DNA of 51,050 nt, from NCBI GenBank assembly GCA_003220935.1, contig QHTT01000069.1, positions 1-51,050 of the forward strand, in the 5' to 3' direction. Positions within the stretch are counted from its first letter, which is position 1, and each line of letters starts with the position of its first letter. Position numbers and translations under genes: made by a program. The notes under the pieces are model-generated. The model made no database searches and had not been told where the DNA came from. It was given only the letters and a program-made list of their open reading frames with translations. This DNA is from Gemmatimonadota bacterium. GTDB taxonomy: Bacteria > Gemmatimonadota > Gemmatimonadetes > Gemmatimonadales > GWC2-71-9. Below are positions 34,942 to 46,004 of this stretch, piece by piece.

Positions 34942-35612
34942 CGCCCGCGCGGCGTCGACTCGTCGATCTGAGCCATACCGTCGAGCACGGGATGGTCACC
35001 TACCCTGGTCTCCCGGCACCGGTGATCAGCGACTGGTTGTCGCGGGACGCTTCGCGCAGCCGCTACGCCCCCGGCACGACGTTTCAGATCGGGAAGATCG
35101 ACATGCTCGCCAACACCGGGACGTATATCGACGCGCCGTTCCATCGGTACGATGGCGCCAAGGACATCGGGGACTATCCGCTCGAAGCCGTGGCTGACCT
35201 GGACGGCGTCGTGATCCGCGCGACGACGCGCTCCGGGCGCGGGCTCGACAATGCGCTGTTCCGGGGCCATGACGTGGGGGGCAAGGCCGTGCTCGTGCAC
35301 ACCGGGTGGGACGCTCACTGGCGGACCGAGCGGTACGGCACGGGCCACCCGTTTCTCACGCGCGACGCGGCCGAGCAGTTGGTGGCGGCGGGCGCCGCCC
35401 TCGTCGGGATCGATTCGCTCAACATCGACGATGCCGCGGACGGCACTCGGCCAGCGCACACCATCCTGCTCGGCGCCGGGATCCCCATCGTGGAGCACTT
35501 GTGCAACTTGGGTCAGCTGCCCGACACCGGATTTCGCTTCTTCGCCGTGCCCGCCAGAGTCAAAGGAATAGGGAGCTTCCCGGTGCGCGCGTTCGCGTCG
35601 GTCGCAACCTGA
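34938..35612 (+). CDS. Cyclase / kynurenine-formamidase-like metal hydrolase
   Basis: 224 residues from GTG 34938, which overlaps the previous stop (GTGA); GTG 34917 is in frame but within the upstream gene. The fold is that of the cyclase family (RLVDLSHTVEHGMVTYPG, GKAVLVHTGWDAHW, LVGIDSLNIDD, IPIVEHLCNL). The metal motif HxGTHxDxPxH reads NTGTYIDAPFH here, with Asn and Tyr for the first two His, as in a subgroup of the family. Metal ligation may therefore differ from kynurenine formamidase. The substrate is unknown; no tryptophan-degradation genes are nearby. Confidence 0.85.
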   Translation: MTPARRRLVDLSHTVEHGMVTYPGLPAPVISDWLSRDASRSRYAPGTTFQIGKIDMLANTGTYIDAPFHRYDGAKDIGDYPLEAVADLDGVVIRATTRSGRGLDNALFRGHDVGGKAVLVHTGWDAHWRTERYGTGHPFLTRDAAEQLVAAGAALVGIDSLNIDDAADGTRPAHTILLGAGIPIVEHLCNLGQLPDTGFRFFAVPARVKGIGSFPVRAFASVAT

Positions 35613-35620
35613 CGCTCCCG

Positions 35621-35647
35621 CCCGGCTGTTGCGTGACGGCAACAAGC
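35621..35647 (+). terminator. Hairpin after the cyclase-family gene, weak terminator candidate
   Basis: CGGCT-g-TTGC-gtgacg-GCAA-ca-AGCCG forms a 9-bp interrupted stem starting 8 bases after the stop codon. No T-run follows, so intrinsic termination is uncertain. Confidence 0.35.
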
Positions 35648-35726
35648 CGCCAATACTCCGCTCTCCAAGCGCGGCTCAATTCGTGTTGTGTGTGTGCACG
35701 AGTCTTGCGCCCGTGCGAAAGACGTG

Positions 35727-37538
35727 ATGCGCCCCGCGCAGCCGCCCCTCTCGTTTCGTGGGATGATTCGCACCGCCGCTGTAGCACTCGCGGCGGCCAT
35801 CGCCTGTGATTCCCCGTTCGAGCCTCGAGGAGAAGGTGAGCGGATTCCGGTCGGCGTCGTGATCGAAGACGCGATTACCGGCGATACCGTCCGCACGTAC
35901 TCCTTCGCGGCGGACACCGGCGGTGAGTACGCCGTGTTCCTGGAGGCGCGGGAAGGCGCGGTGCAACTGATCGTCCTGGATTCCGAATATCACCAGTCTG
36001 TCGCGTCGGTGTCCGCCAGCCCGCGTTCCGGCCCGCTCGACGAAAATGCCAGCGCGAACTTCCAGAGCCCCGGGGGTGGCGTCTATCTCCTGAGAGCGCA
36101 GGCCTTCCCATCCACCGCAGCGGCGCGGTTCCGCTTCATGGTGTATGGCGTCAACCGGGCTCCGGAACTTGGACCGGCCGCGTTTTCGATCGGGGACACC
36201 GTGTCGGGGGAAGTGATCGAGCCCCGCGTCGATGCGGACGAGTTCGTCACACATGGGGAGGCCGGGCAGGAAGTCGTTGCCGTAGCGGAAGCACTCGCCC
36301 CGGCCGGCTCTGGTGTTCTCAATCTCGTGGTGCGGGATCCGGGCACTCGAGATCTGCTGGGCTACGTCTTGGCCGACGCGGGAAGCCCGGCGCGGTTCAC
36401 GACCGGCCGCATCAAGCTCCCCACGTCGCGTGATTACCGGTTCGACTTCCGCGGAGTTCTCGGGAACTTCTCCCGCTACCACGGTCCGTACCGTTTCTGG
36501 TCCTACCTGATCGATCGCGCACCGGAGCATCGCACTCCGGTCGTGCCGGTCGGCTCCGAGATCCGCGGCGAGATCATCGACCGCGCGGGTGATGTGGACG
36601 AGTTCACCTTCGCGGCCGCCCCGGGTGCCGAATTCATCGCGTTCCTGCAGTCAGCGCGAGCATTCCAGCTGGAAATCGCACACGGCTCGGATCCCCCATT
36701 AGCCGTCGCGACGAGCGCCGCATCCGATACCGGCCTGTTCGCCCACGCCACGGGTCGCTTCACGGTGGCGCAGGGCGGATCGTACGTCGCACGCGTGACG
36801 GGCACGGATAGCCACTTCTTGGCCGACACGGGGTCGTATCGCTTTTTCCTCTATCCCGTGGATCGCCGCCCCGAGCACGTGCCCGCCGCGATCGCGCCGG
36901 GCGACACCGTCGTGGGCGAGGCGATCGATATGCCGGGCGACGTGGACGAGTTCACGTTCTCCGGCGCGGCGGGCGAAGAGTTCAACGCGTTCCTCCAAGC
37001 CCGGACCGGCTCGGCGGACACGTACCTGCAGCTCGACGTCGTGGCGGCCGGAGACACGCGACTCGGTGGCGTCGCCAGCAGCGGGACCGACACGAGCCTC
37101 CTGCGTCAGGTCACGGGTCGTTTCGCCCTGCCGACAACCGGGACGTACCGCCTCCGCGTGTCAGGGTCGCGGGACCGTACCGATCCTGATCGGGGGCCGT
37201 ATCGCTTGCTCCTGTACAAGGTGAATCCCCGGCCTGAGACGGCTCCCGACACCATCGCGCTCGGCGACAGCGTGTCACGAGAATCGATCGACGTGCCGGG
37301 CGACGTGGACGAGTGGCGAGTGAGCGTGCCGGACTCGAGCGGCGTGAACCTCGTCGTGCAACGCGGCCCGGACGGTCCCGAGGGCGTCCTCACGGCGCAG
37401 CTGCTCGACGCATACGGCCGCACTGTGGCGTCGGCCTATTCGTTCGGACCCGGGTTCGGCGTCGGCGGCCCTCGATCAAACGGGGCGCCTCGCGCTCGCC
37501 CACGTATACGATGCGGGTGGACGGGTCGTCGCTCCTGA
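35727..37538 (+). CDS. PPC-repeat lipoprotein, 5' part up to an in-frame stop
   Basis: The frame from ATG 35727 (ATG 35763 also fits) carries a lipoprotein signal ending AAAIAC. It then repeats a unit of about 116-122 residues, each with a core like PGDTVVGEAIDMPGDVDEF followed by FTFSGAAGEEFNAFL and a Gly-rich strand; copies start near 35880, 36189, 36549, 36897 and 37260. The unit resembles bacterial pre-peptidase C-terminal (PPC) beta-sandwich domains, often found on surface or secreted proteins. The frame ends in TGA 37536-37538 after non-homologous sequence (from about 37455), but the same repeat continues in the same frame beyond the stop. The protein is therefore probably one gene of about 870 residues disrupted over 37454-37551. 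Confidence 0.75.
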   Translation: MRPAQPPLSFRGMIRTAAVALAAAIACDSPFEPRGEGERIPVGVVIEDAITGDTVRTYSFAADTGGEYAVFLEAREGAVQLIVLDSEYHQSVASVSASPRSGPLDENASANFQSPGGGVYLLRAQAFPSTAAARFRFMVYGVNRAPELGPAAFSIGDTVSGEVIEPRVDADEFVTHGEAGQEVVAVAEALAPAGSGVLNLVVRDPGTRDLLGYVLADAGSPARFTTGRIKLPTSRDYRFDFRGVLGNFSRYHGPYRFWSYLIDRAPEHRTPVVPVGSEIRGEIIDRAGDVDEFTFAAAPGAEFIAFLQSARAFQLEIAHGSDPPLAVATSAASDTGLFAHATGRFTVAQGGSYVARVTGTDSHFLADTGSYRFFLYPVDRRPEHVPAAIAPGDTVVGEAIDMPGDVDEFTFSGAAGEEFNAFLQARTGSADTYLQLDVVAAGDTRLGGVASSGTDTSLLRQVTGRFALPTTGTYRLRVSGSRDRTDPDRGPYRLLLYKVNPRPETAPDTIALGDSVSRESIDVPGDVDEWRVSVPDSSGVNLVVQRGPDGPEGVLTAQLLDAYGRTVASAYSFGPGFGVGGPRSNGAPRARPRIRCGWTGRRS

Positions 37539-38063
37539 CGGGCACCTATCGGCGAGCGCGGGCCCTATCGCTTCACGGTAGAGCTTCTCGGGACGTCGCC
37601 GGAGCGCGTACCCAGCGCCCTCGTCCCGGGAGACTCCATCACTGGCGAGGCAATCGACGCACCCGGCGACTGGGACGAGTACACGCTCCGCGCGGCGGCC
37701 GGACAGGACCTCAACATCGTGTTCCAGACGCCTGGCTCGCCAGGCTATCCTTGGCTCATTGCGCTCGATCCCGCGACCGGCGACACGTTGGCGTGGGTCG
37801 TGGGACAGTCGTTTGAGAGAGCGGTGGGCCCGTTCAGGGCACCCGCCTCGGGCAAGATCCGAATCGTGGTGGCAGAGCGTCGCGGAGAGTTCTTTGGTTC
37901 GTGCTATGACGCCACGTGCGGCAACGTGTTTCGCTTCGTCGGTCCTTACCGGTTCCGCGTGGTCGCCGTGAATCGCGCTCCGGAGAACGTGGCCTCCTCC
38001 TTCGCGCTGGGCGACACGGTTCGAGGCGAGGCGATCTTGCCCGCCGGCGACATCGACGAGTTC
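36189..38063 (+). repeat. Tandem PPC-like repeat units in the lipoprotein gene
   Basis: Six clear cores begin at 36189, 36549, 36897, 37260, 37626 and 38007, a period of 348-381 bases. Each reads (L/P/I)GD(T/S)(V/I)-x-(G/R)E-x-I-x5-D-x-DE(F/Y/W). A weaker first copy begins near 35880. The units are divergent in DNA, so this is an old protein-domain duplication, not a recent DNA repeat. Confidence 0.75.
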
Positions 38064-38351
38064 ACCTCGACTGGGACGCCCGGCGAAACGCTCACCCCGT
38101 GGTGGCGACTCACGGCGAACGCCGTGCCCACCGGGAGTTTCATTACCCTCGAGGTCGTAGACCCAGCGACGGGGGCCATGCTGGCCGGCCAAGGGGCGAG
38201 TCTCATCGTCAGCGCACCACAATACTGGTCGCCCGGCGGCTTCGTCGTGCCGCAGGGGGGAGCGTATCTCGTCCGCGTGCGCGGCGGCGGCACGTTCGGC
38301 GACGAAGTGGGCACGGCTCCCTACGAGTTCTTCGTCAAGCGCGGTCCCTGA
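37539..38351 (+). pseudogene. PPC-repeat lipoprotein, 3' part downstream of the scrambled segment
   Basis: Reading frame identical to the 5' part resumes after TGA 37536-37538: GERGPYRFTVELLGTSPERV, then the cores PGDSITGEAIDAPGDWDEY (37626) and LGDTVRGEAILPAGDIDEF (38007), ending EFFVKRGP and TGA. The first ATG/GTG-type start inside is at 37719, well into a domain, so this is not an independent gene. Between 37454 and 37551 the protein-like reading moves frame 0 to +1 (SASAALDQTGRLALA) to +2 (TYTMRVDGSSLLTGTYR) and back to 0. Either a pseudogene segment or sequencing error; joined, the gene would be continuous. Confidence 0.6.
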
Positions 38352-38667
38352 ACTGGCCAACAGGAACCGCACAGCATCGTGACAGCTCTCCGTCACCGAG
38401 CCTCGTTAACCGGCTGGCACCGCGCGTTCGTCGGAATCGGCTCCCTCACAGTGCCGCTGCCTGCGACCGCACTCGGCCCGCGCACGCTGCGCTGCTCGAT
38501 GGCGGCATCTTCCGGCGCGTGCCGGGGCAGTCCTCGGCTGAACAGCGTTCACACACCATGGTGACAGCCATGGAGACAGCGCGCCGCGCGCGACCCTCTT
38601 GCCGCGCGCCGCGTCATACCGGTGGTTATCGGTAACCTCTTTCACGACCCACAGCGCGGGGTGAGTC
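38352..38667. other. Intergenic stretch between PPC-repeat gene and S41 peptidase
   Basis: 316 bases with no credible gene. Two small inverted repeats lie near the end: TACCG-N8-CGGTA (38617-38634) and, overlapping it, GGTTA-tcgg-TAACC (38624-38637). Both lie just upstream of the S41 gene and could be an operator. Two CCATGG motifs lie at 38555-38574. No convincing -35/-10 pair was found. Confidence 0.4.
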
Positions 38668-39741
38668 ATGAGTCGACGCGTCTCTCTCGCAGCCGTCTGG
38701 CTCGCGGTCGCCGTGCCTCCAGTTCTGGCGCAGGGCTCGAATCCAGCCGACATGACCGTCGACGCGGCGACGCGACGGCAGGTGATCGACGGCGTCCTGG
38801 CCCGGCTCACGGAAGCCTACGTCTTTCCGGACACGGCCGTGGCGATGGAGCGCGCCATCCGGGACCGGGTGCGGCGCGGAGAGTACGAGCGGATCACAAG
38901 CGCCCAGGCGCTGGCCGACTCGCTCACGGCGCACCTCCAGGCCGTGAGTCAGGACCGGCACCTCCGGGTGCGCTACAGTGACGAGCCGCTGCCACGATTG
39001 GACGCGCAACCGGGCCGGACCCCGGAGATGGAGGCGCGGGCTCGGGCGTTTGGCCGCCAGGTCAACTTCGGGTTTGAGAGAGTGGAGCGGCTCCCGGGCA
39101 ACGTGGGGTACCTCGAGGTGCGGAGCTTCGGGTTCGAGCCGGCGTGGATCGAGGACGTCGCCGCTGCGGCGTTTACCTTCCTGGCCAACACCGACGCCCT
39201 GATCATCGACGTGCGCCGGAACGGCGGCGGGACGCCGGGCATGGTCGCGTTTGTCTCGAGCTATCTCTTCGGTGCGGACTCGGTGCATCTGAACTCGCTC
39301 TACTGGCGTCCCGGCAACCGCACCGAGCACTTCTATACTCGCACTCGGGTCCCGGGCGTACGCTACGGCCCCGACCGGCCGGTGTACGTCCTCACCAGCC
39401 GGCGCACCTTCTCGGGTGCGGAGGAGTTCGCGTACAATCTCCAGACTCGGCAGCGGGCCGTCATCGTCGGCGACACGACGGGCGGCGGCGCTCATCCCGG
39501 CGGCATGCAGCGGGTCACGGACCACTTCGGCGTCTGGGTGCCGACGGGGCGGGCCATCAATCCCATCACCAAGACGAACTGGGAGCGCGTGGGCGTGCGG
39601 CCGGACCTCGCCGTGCCATCGGACCAGGCACTCCGCGCGGCGCAGCTCGCCGCGCTGCGGGGCCTGCGCGGGCGTACGACCGATCCCGAGCGGCGGCGTC
39701 AGCTTGACGAAGCGATCGCGGAGGTCGAAGGACAGCGGTAG
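38668..39741 (+). CDS. Exported S41-family (C-terminal processing / IRBP-like) peptidase
   Basis: 357 residues. A signal peptide (VSLAAVWLAVAVPPVLAQG) leads to an N-terminal helical domain (VIDGVLARLTEAYVFPDTAV) like that of IRBP-type S41 proteins. The protease core has GNVGYLEVRSFGF, DALIIDVRRNGGGTPGMV (oxyanion region), YVLTSRRTFSGAEEFAYNL (nucleophile Ser) and VGDTTGGGAHPGG. The PDZ domain of classic CtpA is absent. It should cleave protein C-termini or other peptides outside the cytoplasm. ATG with GGGGTGAGTC upstream; single-gene unit. Confidence 0.9.
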   Translation: MSRRVSLAAVWLAVAVPPVLAQGSNPADMTVDAATRRQVIDGVLARLTEAYVFPDTAVAMERAIRDRVRRGEYERITSAQALADSLTAHLQAVSQDRHLRVRYSDEPLPRLDAQPGRTPEMEARARAFGRQVNFGFERVERLPGNVGYLEVRSFGFEPAWIEDVAAAAFTFLANTDALIIDVRRNGGGTPGMVAFVSSYLFGADSVHLNSLYWRPGNRTEHFYTRTRVPGVRYGPDRPVYVLTSRRTFSGAEEFAYNLQTRQRAVIVGDTTGGGAHPGGMQRVTDHFGVWVPTGRAINPITKTNWERVGVRPDLAVPSDQALRAAQLAALRGLRGRTTDPERRRQLDEAIAEVEGQR

Positions 39742-39773
39742 CGAAACGCTCGACGCGTGGTGACGCCTGCCGC

Positions 39774-41190
<1,417 letters not shown>

Positions 41191-41292
41191 TCTTACAATC
41201 TAGCCGAGCGCGTGCGCTCGGTGGGCGAACGCGGTGGACGGATGCTGTCGCAAAGCTGGCGCTCCATCACGTCGCGATTGACGCCTGGTTAC

Positions 41293-41312
41293 ATATTCAT
41301 AAATTGGAATAT
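41293..41312. promoter_or_regulatory. AT-rich inverted repeat at the arsR start, likely ArsR operator
   Basis: ATATTC-N8-GAATAT sits directly before the ATG at 41313, in an AT-rich island (TACATATTCATAAATTGG...) within GC-rich DNA. ArsR/SmtB proteins bind similar AT-rich inverted repeats. Being adjacent to the start codon, it may cover the promoter of a leaderless message or block ribosome access. Confidence 0.6.
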
Positions 41313-41753
41313 ATGCATGCCGTGGCGCGTGATGTCGCGGACCTCTTCGCCGCACTGGGCGACCGCATCCGGCTGCGTCTCGCCTGCTGCCTGCTTGCAG
41401 TGCCGACCGGAGCCTGCGTCTGCGAGCTCGTTGACGCCCTCGATGTCTCCCAACCCAACATCAGCCGGCACCTCAAGGTGCTCAAGGCAGCCGGTCTGGT
41501 GGACGAGCGTCGCGAAGGTCGCTGGATTTACTACCGGCTGCGCCAGCCCGACCATCCCCTGCTCGACGGCATCCGCTCCTGCATCGCGACGGTCTGCTCC
41601 TGTACCGATGTGCAGGAAGACGTACGGCGCTTGCGCACGCGTCTCGACCTGCGGCGAGACGGCAAGTGCGTGTTCGGAACCGCGATGATGCCGAGCCGGT
41701 CGGGCCGGCGGAAAGGAAGTGAGCGGTATGTGCGACTGCCCCTGGTGCACTGA
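41313..41753 (+). CDS. ArsR-family thiol/metal-responsive repressor
   Basis: 146 residues from ATG 41313 (GTG 41322 possible); the much longer in-frame ORF upstream is antisense to thiC. The winged helix is clear: CVCELVDALDVSQPNISRHL, VLKAAGLVDERREGRWIYYRL. Cys35-Val-Cys37 in alpha-3 is the arsenite-type CxC site of ArsR, and Cys90, Cys95 and Cys97 (IRSCIATVCSC) add thiols. The last residues after about 125 (MPSRSGRRKGSERYV) are not typical. An inverted repeat lies right before the start. The target is not in the window unless it is the gene itself; ars transport genes are absent. Confidence 0.88.
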   Translation: MHAVARDVADLFAALGDRIRLRLACCLLAVPTGACVCELVDALDVSQPNISRHLKVLKAAGLVDERREGRWIYYRLRQPDHPLLDGIRSCIATVCSCTDVQEDVRRLRTRLDLRRDGKCVFGTAMMPSRSGRRKGSERYVRLPLVH

Positions 41754-41766
41754 CGGCGGCTGCTGA
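41728..41766 (+). CDS. Candidate 12-residue Cys-rich peptide overlapping the arsR end
   Basis: ATG 41728 opens MCDCPWCTDGGC and stops at TGA 41764-41766, in a different frame from arsR. AAGGAAG lies eight bases before the ATG, one of the better ribosome-binding sites in the region. Four of twelve residues are Cys, spaced C-x-C-x2-C-x4-C, which could bind thiophilic metals. Its position after a Cys-dependent ArsR makes a metal link plausible. It is very short, so chance cannot be excluded. Confidence 0.35.
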   Translation: MCDCPWCTDGGC

Positions 41767-41821
41767 AGCCTCCGCCTGACCAGCGGCGCGCGCCGCGACC
41801 TAGGTCCGCAGCGCGGCCGCG

Positions 41822-42370
41822 TCAGGCCAATTCGCGGGGCTTGGGCCGGCTATAGCGCTCCGACGGGTCGTGGATCTTCTCCCATTCCGAGCGGAAGGCG
41901 AACGGGTCGGGACCCGCCGCCCGGTCGAGCGCGAGGATGCCGTCGAGATGATCGATCTCGTGCTGCAGCAGCTCGGCCATCGGGCCCTCCAGCTGCATCG
42001 TGTGCTGCTTGCCCTTCAGGTCGGTGTACGTGAGGGTCGCCGTGTAGGCACGCGACACCCGCACAAACACGCTCGGGAAGGAAAAGCAGTCGTCCCACAC
42101 CAGGAAGTCGTCCGGCCCGACGTCGGTGATTTCCGGGTTGATCATGGTCCAACGCTGCTTGTCCACTTGGACCAACACGATCCGCACCGGCGCGCCGATC
42201 TGCGGCGCCGCCATGGCCCGGCCCATCTTGTACTTCTCCTTCGCCGCGCGCAGGGTGTCCCGCAGGTCGTCCGCGATGAGCCGGGTCGCGGCCGACTTCG
42301 GATTCTGGACCCGCTCACAGCGGACCCGGAGGATGGGATCGCCCAATTGGCGAATGCGCCGCACAGCCAT
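41822..42370 (-). CDS. def: Peptide deformylase
   Basis: 182 residues from ATG 42370 (ATG 42406 is in frame but overlaps the divergent gene). It removes the N-formyl group from new proteins. Motif 1 GRAMAAPQIG, motif 2 DDCFSFPSV (zinc Cys95; the usual EGCLS is altered) and motif 3 HEIDHLDG (137-141, two zinc His and catalytic Glu) are present. The modified motif 2 marks it as a divergent PDF type; no second def is in the window. It is 56 bp from the divergent MobA-like gene. No fmt gene is adjacent. Confidence 0.92.
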   Translation of the reverse strand: MAVRRIRQLGDPILRVRCERVQNPKSAATRLIADDLRDTLRAAKEKYKMGRAMAAPQIGAPVRIVLVQVDKQRWTMINPEITDVGPDDFLVWDDCFSFPSVFVRVSRAYTATLTYTDLKGKQHTMQLEGPMAELLQHEIDHLDGILALDRAAGPDPFAFRSEWEKIHDPSERYSRPKPRELA

Positions 42371-42426
42371 GGGGCGCCAATTTGGGGGTTTGGCGCCCGG
42401 GTGCAACTCGGGGTAAGGTTGGTGCC

Positions 42427-43038
42427 ATGTCCCTCGCTGGCGTCGTGCTTGCCGCCGGGCGCTCCGGGCGGATGGGTACCCCCAAGCCGCTGCTCGACTT
42501 CCGCGGTCGCCCCTTCATCATCCGCATCCTCGAAGCGCTGGAAGCGCTCGACTTGAAGCTCCGCCTCGTGGTGCTCGGCCCCGACGCGCCACGGGTCCGG
42601 CCGATTCTCGCGCCCCACGACTGCGTGATTGTAGAGAACCCGGAGGTCGAAACCGGCCCTATCGGCTCGTTGCGGGCGGCACTCGCGGCTCTGCGGCCGC
42701 TCCGGCCCGCCGCCGTGCTCGCCTGGCCGGTCGACCTGCCTCACGTCCGGCTGGCGACCGTGGAGCGCTTGATCGAGGCCTACCGCCGCGCCGGCGGGCC
42801 GGCGGTCGTCCCGGCCTTTGCCGAGCGGCGCGGCCAACCGGTCATCTGGGATGCGTCGCTATTCGAAGAGGTCGAGACCAGCGAGGCGGCCACCCGGCAC
42901 GGCGCTCGGGCGGTGCTGCGCGCCCATCAGTCCGAGCTCCGCACCGTCACGGTGGACGACCCGGCGGTGCTTGACGACCTGAACACCCCGCGGGATTACG
43001 AGCGGCTAGTGAGGGAAGTGAATCGCGACATCTATTGA
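42427..43038 (+). CDS. MobA/MocA-like nucleotidyltransferase
   Basis: 203 residues from ATG 42427. GT-A fold nucleotidyltransferase of the NTP-transferase 3 type: N-terminal GVVLAAGRSGRMGTPKPLLD (nucleotide-binding loop with Lys), ALRPLRPAAVLAWPVDLPHV (metal Asp) and LNTPRDYERL at the end. MocA adds CMP to the molybdenum cofactor; other members make MGD or act on sugar phosphates. The short length and RGQPVIWD suggest the MocA-like side. No molybdenum genes are near; 82 bp upstream of sufR. Confidence 0.85.
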   Translation: MSLAGVVLAAGRSGRMGTPKPLLDFRGRPFIIRILEALEALDLKLRLVVLGPDAPRVRPILAPHDCVIVENPEVETGPIGSLRAALAALRPLRPAAVLAWPVDLPHVRLATVERLIEAYRRAGGPAVVPAFAERRGQPVIWDASLFEEVETSEAATRHGARAVLRAHQSELRTVTVDDPAVLDDLNTPRDYERLVREVNRDIY

Positions 43039-43068
43039 GGGCGCAGCGACTTCCGAATTCACGCAAAG

Positions 43069-43090
43069 ATTGTTTAGTTTAGTTGACAAT
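43069..43090. promoter_or_regulatory. Inverted repeat at the suf promoter, likely SufR operator
   Basis: ATTGT-N12-ACAAT covers the -35 hexamer of the suf promoter; the middle holds the direct repeat TTTAGTTTAGTT. Placement suits repression by the SufR protein encoded directly downstream (inference). Confidence 0.5.
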
Positions 43091-43111
43091 CCCGAGTACT
43101 TCCCTTAGGAT
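43083..43111 (+). promoter_or_regulatory. Suf operon promoter
   Basis: Consensus TTGACA (43083-43088), 17 bp, then TAGGAT (43106-43111). The predicted start near 43118 lies two or three bases before the sufR ATG at 43121, suggesting a leaderless mRNA for the first gene. Confidence 0.65.
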
Positions 43112-43120
43112 TCGGCGTCC

Positions 43121-43803
43121 ATGACGACCCATCACCCGCAACTCACGGCGCACAAAGGACTTCGCGGGGAGATCCTGCACCTGCTGAAGCGCGCGCAGCC
43201 GCTGACAGCAAAGGACCTCGCCCGCCAGCTGAGTGTCTCCGCTAACGCGATCCGCCACCATCTGAAGGAGCTCGAGGCGGAGGCTCTCATCGTCTACGGT
43301 CGTGAGCAGCGCGGGGTCGGCGCGCCAACGTTCGCATACCGGTTGAGCGCGGACGGCGAGGCGCTGTTCCCGCGCGCTTACGAGGAGACACTCACCCAGC
43401 TGCTGGAGCGCGTCGCCGGGAAGAGCGGCCGCCAGGCGGCAGTGGAGTTGTTCGAAGACCACTACCGCGAGCTCACGCGCCAGCTGCAAGCGGAGCTGGC
43501 CGGCGCCGCGGCGTCGGAGCGGGTGGATCTCATCGCCCGGCTGATGAACCAGCAGGGCTACATGGCCGAGTGGCACGAGGCGGCCGGCGCGTTCCGCCTC
43601 TCGGAGCACAACTGCGCGATCCGCGCCGTCGCCGAGCGCTTCCCCGAGGTGTGCGCGGCGGAGGAGCAATTTCTGCGGGACGTGCTCGGAGCCGCCGTCG
43701 AGCGGCGCACGCATATCACGAGCGGATGCAACGCGTGCGAGTACGCGATCACGTTTGCCGAACCAGCGACTCCCGCGCGCGAGCCCGGGGTCACGGAGCA
43801 GCC

Positions 43804-43807
<4 letters not shown>
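43121..43807 (+). CDS. sufR: SufR-like Fe-S cluster-sensing transcriptional regulator
   Basis: 228 residues. N-terminal winged HTH of the DeoR/ArsR-like SufR group ([40 protein letters not shown]). The C-terminal domain has Cys165, Cys178, Cys203 and Cys206 ([20 protein letters not shown] and [10 protein letters not shown]), which can hold an Fe-S cluster. SufR represses the suf operon when clusters are abundant. It is the first gene of the operon, under the promoter at 43083-43111, and overlaps sufB by 4 bases (ATGA). Confidence 0.92.
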
Positions 43808-46000
<2,193 letters not shown>

Positions 46001-46004
<4 letters not shown>

